Part shown: one piece after another, positions 32,660 through 42,285 of the stretch
How positions within the stretch are numbered: position 1 is the first letter of the stretch
Layout: each line of letters starts with the position of its first letter
Assembly: GCA_002104985.1 (NCBI GenBank)
Contig: MCGO01000240.1
Location: 1-54,785 of the forward strand
Reading direction: 5' to 3'
Length of the DNA: 54,785 nt
From: Rhizoclosmatium globosum
Taxonomy: Eukaryota > Chytridiomycota > Chytridiomycetes > Chytridiales > Chytriomycetaceae
The notes under the pieces: model-generated
The model's database searches: none
Seen by the model: the letters and a program-made list of their open reading frames with translations, nothing else
What the model was told of the DNA's origin: nothing
Made by a program: the position numbers and the translations under genes

Positions 32660-34882
32660 ATGCTTTTGGACCTCCTGTCGGATAACAGGAACACAGTCTT
32701 TCGCACACTATTCCCAAAAGGTGACCTTCCCTTCATACAACGTCCTAGTCTCATCCATTTTCGTTTCAGGAAGATGCGACAAACTAGCCCCACACGAAAT
32801 CAACTTGATCCTCAACCTCATACACCACTCAACAGACTTTGAATCCGCCTGCAAATGTTTTGATATTTTGATATCATATCTCAGCCATACAAGTGACGTG
32901 GAGAATTCAGAGCATACAATGTCAAGTCAAACCAAGAAACGCGCTCTTCAGGCTGTTATTCAGTTCTTTATTCGTTGGGGATCTCGCTCTGAAGTAGTGT
33001 TTATGAAGTGTGCTGGAGCGCTGAAGGATCTTGGGTTTAGTGGTTGGTTTATTGTTTGTTGTTTGTGGTGTTTGATCTGACAACTTGAACTCCAAAAGCC
33101 AAATCGATTACACTTCCCTCGCTTCACAATTTCTTAAGCACGCTTCACGCATGTCTTAAATTTAATGAGCCTACATTGCATCTTGTCCTTGATTTGCTTC
33201 AAACGTGCATGAAATCTGAGTTGATGTGTAAAACGTATTTGGAGCAGTACTCGTTCGTTGTGTTGTTTGAGTTGTTGAAGAAGCATGTTTCGGATACGAG
33301 TGTTGGCTCGATTGTGAAGTTAAGCTCTCGGTACTTGCTTCAGCAAGGTTTGTTAACGCGCGGAGAAGTGCATCGCGTTAATATAATTTTTTCATAGAGG
33401 CTGGAAAACGCGAGTTTAACAAACATGGAGGCATGAAGCTCCTCGTTCATATGATAACACAGAAAAAGACTGCCGCGTTGGTGCTGCTGTTATTGCAGAT
33501 GGCGGATGTTGTTACCCTGCCTGGTAAAATAATCTTATTCTCGTTAAACAACTTATTTAGAATCAAAGAAAGCGGCATGGCTTCATTCCTTGAGTACGGA
33601 GGCTTAAGAGCCATCGCATCTCTCGACCGATTTTACGATATTCCTCTCCTCGAGTTCTCCCTCAATTTAATACAATACATCCATGAAGGTAGTTCAACCC
33701 ATCCACTCTAAAATGAACTATATAAACTGATCCTCACGAAACAGGCAACCAACTAAAAGGAATCCACAAAGACGTTGCCCTCGCATACCTCAAATCCCTG
33801 ACCCTCAAAATCGACCACCTGACTCCAAGAGACCAACGCGGGGGCTTTGAAACACAGGTTCTGAAGTTTATACGGATGTTGCAACAGAGTGGGGGAAAGT
33901 CGAAGCATGATGACATACCACAAGTTCTAATGAAACCGAAAATCAAGGCTGAAGATGCGGCTATTATTAAAATCAAGACTCCTCGCGTGAATTCTGTTAT
34001 TAATACTGCTGTGGCGCCGTTGAATTCTGAGATCGTGGATATTGGGAATAATGTGATTGAAACTACGTTGTTTACGGTGAAGACGGAGGGCTATGCTGAA
34101 ACTGATATTGCTAGTCTTCGTATGTAAAATGTTGATTATTTTTGGTACAGTTCTTATTTGACGTGCATTTAGAATTATCGGTTCCGCAGCTTCTTTCAGC
34201 TCCAGCAACAACGAAGCTCGAAATAGATACGTTGGCGCCGTTAATTAAGATGCTTAATTCTCCAGACTCGCATACCAGATCGGAAGGAGTGGTACTGACG
34301 AGGAAGCTTGCATCTAGACGAGCGTTTTCGGAAGATGTTTGTAGTCGATTGACGGATTGTTTGATTCCATTGATGGAAACTGAGGAGGACCATGTACAAG
34401 TCAATTGCTGCGCTGCTATCGCTAGTATGTCTGTGTATGGTGAGATTAACTGGGAACGGAAAAAGTTCGGCTAACTTTTAAAATGGGGATCAGACAAAAA
34501 GAGGGAAGTCATGTACAAAAAGGGAGTTATAGAAGCTCTGCTCAAAAATCTGTATGACTATAATGTGGCACTGCTGGAGCAAAGTTTGAAGGCATTGAGG
34601 AACTTTGTCGATGAAGGTTAGATCATTGTCATTTCCATTTCGTATTCATAGAATTCATGTCATGACAGAAACTTACACGCGCACTATGCTCGCCATGAAC
34701 GGAATCCGTCTATTCCGTATGCTCATATTTTCCCACCAAACAACAATCCAACAGAACGCAAAATACTGCTATGATCAGCTTTTAAAGATGGGTGGCAAAA
34801 ACGCAGTTGCTGAAGCGAGTATGATTGTGAATGCAGATCCATGGGAACTTGTGATGAGGAAATGGGAGGCACAGGATTTATG
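32660..34882 (+). CDS. Armadillo/HEAT-like helical-repeat protein, function unknown
   Basis: Starts MLLDLLSDNRNTVFRTLFPK and joins across a short intron to RCDKLAPHEINLILNLIHHS. Later exons carry amphipathic helix pairs: HACLKFNEPTLHLVLDLLQ, MASFLEYGGLRAIASLDRFY, APLIKMLNSPDSHTRSEGVV, LIPLMETEEDHVQVNCCAAI and IEALLKNLYDYNVALLEQSL, ending MRKWEAQDL. The spacing suggests about ten helical repeats interrupted by a disordered Lys/Pro-rich loop near 33900. I cannot name the family. The divergent pairing with IFT43 could hint at a ciliary role, but that is weak. Confidence 0.65.
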
Positions 34883-34914
34883 ATTGTTTAATGAGAGTTA
34901 CTTTAATTGTTTTA

Positions 34915-36461
34915 TCATTCAGAATCATCTTGCACATCTTGATACAGTTTTGTTAATACAGCGCGGTTTCCCTCACGGAACGACTCTGTAATATATGCGA
35001 ATTTTGTTTTGTCTTCTAACGTTTGACACATGCTTTCCAATTGTTTTCCCAGCCGCATTAGGTTGATGAGGGAGTCCTGGCTACGTTCTGTGTTTGAATC
35101 CATATGCTTGATATGAATGAGTTAGTGTATGTTGGAGGCACGCAAAAACACAAAAACACTTACAGATTGCATCTCCACGCATAACTCGATGATAGTTTCT
35201 TTTGAGTTGGCAAGCGACGGAATTTTAAGTAATTCATCCACCAGTCGTTTCTGAAGTGGTGACGGTTGCAGCGTTCCATGAGTCACACGAGTCTGAGACA
35301 TACTAGGCCCAAGTCCCCCAGAAAGAGCTCTAGCCGCCGAAACAGCTCTCGTCGCGCTTTCCACACCCTCATTGATAATAGTATTACGATACGTCAAATG
35401 ATTCTTGTTCCGTTCCGCGAAAATAACCAGCAATTCAAGAACCTTCTGTCTATCCATAATATTACATGCGTCAAGCATGTTATGGCGGTATGACATTGTG
35501 CGGAGGAGTGACTTGATCATCCATTTTTGATCAGACCTTTTACATTGTTCTACGAATGTGTCCATCATCAAGTCAACGAATTTACAGTCTTTGAGGGAGG
35601 GGAGTTGTTTGAGGGCGATGCGGACTGTGTCGACTTCTGGGGGGCCGTAGAGTTCTGTTGCTGTTGGTTTTGTGGGTGCTTCAGGGGTTGATGATGTTGT
35701 TGCGAATAGGTCGTCGAGCCATGGAGTCATATTCAGTTGGGTGGAATGGGTGATGGAGGCTGGTGAGTCAATTGTATTCGTTGATGGGCTTTGTTTGACA
35801 CCGAATAGAGACATGTCAGGGGCAAATAGGGATGCTGCATTCAAATTGTGTTGAAGGAGAGCATCTGTTTGCGTGTTGTTGAACTGAAAGAGTTGCTGAA
35901 GGCCCTGAAGGGATCTCAAGCTCTGCAGTTCGATATGTGCTTCAGCCAGCTTCCCTTCCAGCGTTTTAATCTGGCCCATACAAACAAGAGTCTTCATTTT
36001 CTCGACTGCACAGCCAATACAGTTTGAGTTTGGCTGGTTCTGCGATGTTCTAAAGTCGAACGAGATGCCGCCGTGTTTCAAGAGCGAGAGTTGTGCTGCC
36101 AGCGATGCGTTTTCCATTCGCAGCGATTCGAGATCTGAATTTGGTTGATTTGATAGTTGTTGTTGGGGCTGGAGCGGCTTTCCGGCCAAGAGAGAGCGGA
36201 GTTCTTGGACTTCGCGTTCGAGGCTTTCAACGTGCTCCTTTTGTCGTTGGCGGAATGATCTGGACGATGGTATTAGTCATGGGTTGGTTTGATGGAAAGA
36301 GTGAAGGGAAGGTACCGCACGGCTTCGAGGTTCTTTCTCGCAGTTGGGTCCTCTGGAAGCACCTCCTTTGGCTTTCGTCCCTTTCGATGCGCAGTTGGTT
36401 TTTCTACTCTTGCACCGGATGTGTTGGCACCGAGGCTGTCGCTGTCAAAGTTGAGGTCCAT
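34915..36461 (-). CDS. bZIP transcription factor, Yap/AP-1-like
   Basis: Exon 1 (ATG 36459-36461) gives MDLNFDSDSLGANTSG and a basic region RKPKEVLPEDPTARKNLEAVR. The intron is followed by the rest of the basic region (FRQRQKEHVESLEREVQEL) and a leucine zipper. N-L-E-A-V-R-x-F-R fits the bZIP N-x7-R signature, with the F-R found in Yap-type factors. The C-terminal half holds a Cys pair region (CIGCAVEKMKTLVC), VDTVRIALKQLPSLKDCKFV and QKWMIKSLLRTMSYRHNMLD, then an all-helical segment; the last exon ends LYQDVQDDSE. No typical Yap C-terminal Cys-rich redox domain is seen. The ATG is preferred over a longer reading frame that would start with TTG. Confidence 0.75.
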
Positions 36462-36614
36462 TTGATGATGAATGATGTCCTTATTTTTGGAACGTGGTTT
36501 GGAAATCAAACCTTTGTCTTTTCTGTTATATTAATACTCAGCCGAAAGCAATCCTTTTTAACATTCTCCAGATCAGTAGCAATGGATTGAGGTATTTCGC
36601 ACCAACCAGCAAAG

Positions 36615-37521
36615 ATGGAAGAAACAGCCCAAACCACTCTGCGATGGAGTTCGGACATCCGGCACCAGAGCCTGTGCAAGTACTTTATCAACACGGGCCA
36701 ATGTCCGAATGCGCCGCCCTGCCGCTTTTCGCACCCGCCAATCGCCGATCTTCCTCGTCTTCGCGCCGACTGGGTCAAACTGCGAATTGCTCAGCGTCGG
36801 CTTAAATCCCACAGACCAGATGTAACTTGTCTCTTTTCTTCTTTTCTCTTCTCTTCTGGGGCTGGTCTTAATAACAACTATGTAGGACCCAACTCCTCCT
36901 GACCTCAAATACAACCACTCAGGCCGTGCACACGTCTTTGCCAAATGGATCGCAAATACATTCCCAAATGCAAAACACGTGATTGATGTGGCTGGAGGCA
37001 AAGGCCTTGTCGGTCTTCTCGTCCAACGAAACTCGATGCTCTCTCCTGATGGCCCCACTGCAACCCCAAAAGTAACAGCAACGCTTGTAGACCCACGGCC
37101 GAGGGGCATGAGTAACCAGATGCGAAGGGCACTTGATACTACAAAAGAGTTGAATGAACATATCCAGGAATGGTTTACGGATCCACCATCAGATCGTGTT
37201 CTTGAGCTTTTACGAAAAGAAGGAACAGTGGTTGTGGGGATGCATCCGGATCAAGCGACAGAATCGATTGTGGATGTTGCGTTTCGGTTTGGACTTCCGT
37301 GGGCGGTTGTACCGTGTTGTGTGTTTCCGGGGTTGCATCCTGAACGGATAATTGATGGAGATCTTGTGACGAGCACGGAGGGGCTTGTCGAGTGGTTGAA
37401 AAGGAAGAGGGTTGGAGAGGTGAGGGAAGGGTATTTGGGATTTGAAGGGAGGAATCGGGTTGTTTATTGGGAAGGTCCTACAGGGACGAAACAAGAGTCG
37501 GATGTGATACCGAAGAATTAG
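36615..37521 (+). CDS. CCCH zinc-finger protein with SAM-methyltransferase-like domain
   Basis: Exon 1 has one CCCH finger, LCKYFINTGQCPNAPPCRFS plus H (C-x7-C-x5-C-x3-H). The second exon starts after a roughly 65-nt intron and has AHVFAKWIANTFPNAKHVID, then VAGGKGLVGLL, which reads as a methyltransferase motif I glycine loop. ATLVDPRPR follows at a motif II-like position, then VVGMHPDQATESIVDVAFRF and AVVPCCVFPGL. TRM13-type tRNA methyltransferases also pair a CCCH finger with a methyltransferase fold, but the other TRM13 landmarks are not clear here. An RNA methyltransferase is a reasonable guess; the substrate is unknown. It lies 83 nt upstream of RPB12 on the same strand. Confidence 0.6.
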
Positions 37522-37604
37522 CTAAATTGTTGTTTGGTGGAATGAAGTAGAATGAATGAGTTCTCTTTGTTTCTTTTTCTTTGCTTCAAATCAAACACTC
37601 AGAG

Positions 37605-38034
37605 ATGGACCCAGTTCGACGAAGCGACGTTTCCTACACCTGTGGTGGTAAGTTTCGGATTTAAACTGTGTCTTCATTGTATAGATGACATGGACGGATG
37701 TACTGGACGTCGGTGGCAGCAACTCAGTACACAGGAGGATCTGATAGTCTACAACAAGGACCATCAACTCCCACCCGCTAAAACACTACGAGGAACTCTT
37801 CAATATTTGCCATCCGAATCGTCAGATAGATTGGAAGATCTAAACTCGAAACCAAAAAACAGACTGTGGAGCCGACAACGCCATCAACCCACGGGAACCA
37901 ATTCGATGCAAAGAGTGTGGACACCGTATTCTGTACAAGAAGAGAACTAAGCGAAGTGAGTATACAAAGACGCTACTATGTAAGAAGTGTCACTAAACAC
38001 ACACAACACAGTGGTTCAATTCGAGGCCCGTTAA
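37605..38034 (+). CDS. RPB12: RNA polymerases I/II/III common subunit RPB12 (RPABC4)
   Basis: The smallest shared subunit of nuclear RNA polymerases, a zinc-ribbon protein. The three exons join as [45 protein letters not shown] and MVQFEAR. The four cysteines (C-x2-C ... C-x2-C), KKRTKR and the F-(E/D)-AR end are diagnostic. Only about 45 codons are coding; intron 1 (about 37649-37860) is over 200 nt and intron 2 about 55 nt. The open frame inside intron 1 is not conserved protein. Confidence 0.93.
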
Positions 38035-38162
38035 TGTATCATCCAGCTGTGCAATCAAACATTCAAACAAACAAGACAAATCCATTATTTTTAATTTGAT
38101 GAGAAAGCAGAATGAATGAAGCGGCTTTGTATTCAAAATTACGTTTAAACTTTCATACAAAA

Positions 38163-40325
38163 ATGGATTCGAGTCGTCGCCGCGAAGAAATCGAAAAGAA
38201 GAAGGCCAAGATCGCCGAACTGAAACGCACGCGCGAAGAACGAAGTCGTGCCCTTCATCAAACTCAGAATGTCGAGGCTCAGGTTTGGGGCTGTCTTTGG
38301 CTCTTAAGAGTGCCCCAACCTAACTACTGCCCACCTTCCCATCCTATCAAATACACTCCAATTCAATCCAATCACAGTCGCATGCACAACGTCGAAAGGA
38401 GCTCGAAGACCTCGTTGCTTCCCTCGTCGGCGAACGCGCACGGAAGGAAGAGGCGAAACTGGCCCCACCGCCTGTCCAAGGTGCTGTCGACCTGGAAATA
38501 ACTGAAGTCAAGATGGATGTCGAGGAATGGCGCCAGCGGCGGAGATGCGGTAACTGCTGCTTCCTTGTTGTCAATTGGGTGATGGTACTAATATGTGTGG
38601 TAGCCTTAAACCGGTTCCGAAGCTTGCTATGGCTTCTATGGTCTCTTCGAAGCCCCTCCTACGGTATTTATTGTTTGCATTCATCTATTGAGCTGACCCA
38701 GTGCTCTATGATATCAATAGGAAAAGGTGTACTACGAAAAGGAGCTGCAAACGGTAGAAAGCTCTTTCCAAACAGATGATCCTGAAGAAGAGGCGCCTGT
38801 AGAAGCGGCTGTCGTAGAAGAAGAGCCTGTGGTGGAACCAGAACCTGTCCCTGAAGTGCCTGACGTACGGGGTGTGTTCTTTAAAACTCTCATGACCCTT
38901 ATAACTCTTATTTCAATAGTTATGGACGAAATTGAGAAGGAAATCATTCTCCAGTCATGGCAATTCCAAGACTTTTTGACCGGTCATCAAAGCTTGTTGA
39001 GCGGGCTTGAATTCGAAATCTGATAGTTTGGTGGATATACGATGGCAGATGAAGGACGGAAAGAAGTTAATACTGGACGAGGCATCAAGAGCGTGTGTAC
39101 ATTCTCGGATGATCGGTTAACTAAAAACCGTTCTGTCACGGACTTGTCTTGGTCTCCAAGGGTAACGGTTCTTGTATTTGTGCTGCATAATCTAACTCTG
39201 TTTTGGAAAATAGCATCCAGAACTTTGCTTGGTATCATACACGAAGCCGGCGTCCTCATTAGCGGATCAACCTGATGGTCTCTTCTCTTGTGGAATACCC
39301 ATGTCCCAACTCGCCCAGAATTCCAATTCCATGCCCAATCTGACATCACAACCTCCGCCTTCTCTCCCTTCCATCCAACCCTCCTTCTTGGTGGAACATA
39401 TTCTGGCCAAATTCTCATCTGGGACACCCGAACCAAACACACACCTGTCCTCAAAACCCCTCTCTCCTCCAACGGCCATACTCACCCCGTCTCTGCCATG
39501 CACCTTGTTGGAACCCAAAACGCGCACCAACTTGTCACAACCAGCACGGACGGCCTCGTCTGTACATGGACCCTCGACATGCTCGCAAACCCCATCGAAG
39601 TCCTTGAACTAGCACATAACCCACTTGACGCAACAAACCTCCGCGTTACCAACGAAATCGCCGTAACATGTTTCGGATTCCCTGCAGGCGAGACCGGCAC
39701 ATTCTGGGTTGGAACTGAGGAAGGAGCAGTGTACCAAGCGAACCGGTACGACCGCGCAGGCGCGAAAGCCGGTATCAACCCCATGGAGAGTTACACCGGC
39801 CACGACGCAGTCATCACCGGCCTCGATTTCCATCCATTGAACGTTCAAAGCCCACACGACTTTTCCGACCTCTTTTTGACTTCCAGTGCAGATTGGACTG
39901 TGCGCTTTATGGCGCGCAAGAAGCCCTACAAAGCAGGCGACGAGCACGACACCTTCGCATCGTGTTATTCAGAGTCTGCCATGTGTTTGAGGAGGCGGAT
40001 GATTTCGTGTGGGATGTTAAGTGGAGTCCCGTTCATCCTGCTGTGTTTGGGTGTGTGGATGGAAGTGGACGGTTCTCTGTGTATGATTGAATATGGATGT
40101 TGAGGTTCCGAGTGCGAGTGTGATGTGGAGGATGGGAAGGCAGGGAATAAGTTGGCCTGGGAGGCGGGCAGGGCAGATTGTTGGAGTTGGGGTAGTGATG
40201 GAAGTGTGCAGGTGTATGATGTTGGGGAACTTGGAAAGCCAAGGGCGGGGCAGGAGGAGTTTGTTGCGTTCCAGAGAACGTTGGGGGAGTTTAGTGGAAG
40301 TCATGGCGGTGCTTCGCGGTATTGA
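38163..40325 (+). CDS. DYNC1I: Cytoplasmic dynein-1 intermediate chain, frame broken in several places
   Basis: Cargo-binding and scaffold subunit of cytoplasmic dynein. MDSSRRREEIEKKKAKIAEL is the conserved N-terminal helix, followed by the VYYEKELQT motif and an acidic linker. The WD domain has HPTLLLGGTYSGQILIWDTR, HTHPVSAMHLVGTQNAHQLV, TSTDGLVCTWTLDML, FWVGTEEGAVYQANRYDRAG, LFLTSSADWTV, DFVWDVKWSPVHPAVFGCVD and DGSVQVYDVGELG. The conserved parts sit in different frames: changes are needed near 38973-38977, 39007-39008, about 39030, about 39282, about 39905, about 39970, about 40092 and about 40127, most repaired by one added base. Either this stretch holds assembly indels or the gene is decaying while still highly similar to the family. 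Confidence 0.75.
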
Positions 40326-40457
40326 GATGATTAAATATTCTGAAAACGACGTTGACTTTATAGATTTGTTCGATACAGAGTGATGCACATTACATCAAAT
40401 CTGATCCAATCAATCATCATCCGAACAACAACACGAGAGGCTCAATCCAATTCGAAA

Positions 40458-41518
40458 ATGGTCCACCTTAGTTACCAACCGATGTAGACGGCTGGGAGAA
40501 CACTTCCGTCACTATCGGCATTCAGATTGATGATGAAGTCTCAACCTCCCCTGAATTGCCTTTCCCTGACGGATCCACCGACAAATCTTACGTCATCTCA
40601 AAGCTGAACAAACAATACTCAATCGTGTTCTCCGTCATAAACCCAAACCAAATCACCGACCCGAAACATCAATACCCACACGGCTCGATCCACCCTAACG
40701 TACACATCACAATCGACGGAAACCTAGTGAAAGCGTGTTATCTGCCACAACGGGGCCGGTTCGTCGTAAAAGGAAAGCTTGAGGGTGATGGAGAATTGAG
40801 ATTCAAGTTCCAGGCGCCAAAGCTGGTGATGAATGGCGGCATTGTCAAGAAGGATGAAGTGGAACAGATTGGAACTATACAGATTGAGATTTGGTTAGCG
40901 AGGATGGAGTCGCAAGAAGCTGTGAGGCTGCCGTCACCAACAAGACATGAAGTTGTTGAAATTGTGAGTCACGTACATCAGTTATTCTTACTAAATTGTT
41001 GTTTACAGAATGAAAAGACGAAAAAAGGTGTATTTGTCTCTTCTGCTACGGCCTTTGGAAGGAAAGAGAAGGTTTCTCTACGACACGTCACTTCAACCAA
41101 TTTGACAGAATATCCGCTTGTTAAGCATACATATCATTATAAAACTCGGGATTGGTTGGAGCTTGAAGAAATCCTTGCCGAAGAGGAGGAGGAGTCAAAG
41201 AGGAACGCAGCAGAGACATCTTCCACACATATCAAACACACAGCAACAAATGCCCATAATTTAAAGCAGGAAGGTGTAAAATCTACAAAAAGCAACTCGT
41301 CAGTGGCAAACCCTCAAACATCAAACCCACAATTGACAAACACAACAGATACTGATGATGATGATCAGGCTGTTGTTTTTATGGGATCACATCCTGTCAA
41401 AAAGAAAGTTTTAGAATTGGTTGATTTGACTGAGGAACCCATTCCATTGCGTCGCCCACAACTTCCTCCTCCTCCAAAAAGGATTCGAAAGGAGCAAACT
41501 GTTGACTTAACGAAATAA
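40458..41518 (+). CDS. DUF7918-like protein with SUMO-interacting-type tail (dispersed copy G)
   Basis: A plus-strand relative of the 5-11 kb array, 132 nt downstream of the dynein gene. From the ATG at 40458 the first codons read MVHLS. The frame then breaks at 40472-40473, where one missing T would give MVHLS-LPTDVDGWENTSVT in line with the array. ELPFPDGSTDKSYVISKL, ITIDGNLVKACYL, FKFQAPKLVMNGG, IGTIQIEIW, then after an intron NEKTKKGVFVSSAT, and KHTYHYKTRDWLELEEI follow. The tail has AVVFMG, PVKKK and LELVDLTEE, plus a third motif TVDLTK at the very end. It may be intact (if the indel is an assembly error) or a recent pseudogene. Confidence 0.65.
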
Positions 41519-41610
41519 AATAAATCCAATATTAAACAATAAATACTTTCAAAATTTTCTTTCAAAATATGGGAGCTTCTGCTTGCACAAGGCGTATGGC
41601 TTAAATCAGT

Positions 41611-41834
41611 CGAGATCTCGGATGCTCCCAATATTGGGCTTGTTGTAAGGGATTTGGTGCAAGATTGAATGTTTTCCTTCTAATATAGTATGAATGCTTA
41701 GAATGTGTAAGTTGTAGGGCTTAAATCAGTCTTTTGATTGTCTTGGCTGTAGCCTGGGCACCTAAGTGCACCCACCTCACTCAACAAGGCTGTAAGCACA
41801 CAACAGGCCCCAAAACCAGACGAAACCCATGGGG
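41611..41834. repeat. 224-bp direct repeat, copy 1
   Basis: Runs from CGAGATCTCGGATGCTCCC to AAACCCATGGGG. By eye it is identical over its full length to the copy at 41907-42130. It opens with the palindrome CGAGATCTCG and contains GGCTTAAATCAGTC, which also occurs just upstream of the repeat. No coding potential seen. Confidence 0.85.
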
Positions 41835-41906
41835 CCAATCTACCATTGAATAATCAAATGCAGCAGAACCAGTTTTGGGACTGTAGCAGTGAGAAATTGG
41901 ACCATC

Positions 41907-42130
41907 CGAGATCTCGGATGCTCCCAATATTGGGCTTGTTGTAAGGGATTTGGTGCAAGATTGAATGTTTTCCTTCTAATATAGTATGAATGCTTAGAAT
42001 GTGTAAGTTGTAGGGCTTAAATCAGTCTTTTGATTGTCTTGGCTGTAGCCTGGGCACCTAAGTGCACCCACCTCACTCAACAAGGCTGTAAGCACACAAC
42101 AGGCCCCAAAACCAGACGAAACCCATGGGG
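41907..42130. repeat. 224-bp direct repeat, copy 2
   Basis: Identical by eye to copy 1, offset by 296 bases; a 72-base spacer separates the copies. It runs straight into GGGTTA units. The rest of the gene-free interval 41519-42285 holds nothing else I can identify. Confidence 0.85.
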
Positions 42131-42145
42131 TTAGGGTTAGGGTTA
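42128..42145. repeat. Interstitial telomere-type repeat (GGGTTA x3)
   Basis: Three perfect GGGTTA units directly abut the end of repeat copy 2. This is the telomere repeat of most fungi and animals in an internal position. Confidence 0.75.
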
Positions 42146-42285
42146 CTTTGTGAAAAGTTGGACATAATACAACCATGATCCGCAGAGTCTTAAAAATTGC
42201 TACATAAGCCAAAAACTTTTTGTTGATAATATAATTCAAACTTTTCAAAGGAGAAGCCTACTTAATTTTATTTTGTAGTTGTAAA

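Noticed and set aside
37649..37860. Open frame within RPB12 intron 1
   Set aside because: Splicing it out restores the exact RPB12 sequence from CG to DCGADN; the intron peptide has no recognisable features.
39007..40473. Programmed ribosomal frameshifting to explain the frame breaks
   Set aside because: The sites share no common slippery sequence, occur many times in one gene and include both apparent losses and gains of bases; indels explain them more simply.
41569..42145. CRISPR array or tandem satellite
   Set aside because: Only two long copies with one 72-base spacer; unit size and eukaryotic context do not fit CRISPR, and two copies are too few for a satellite.
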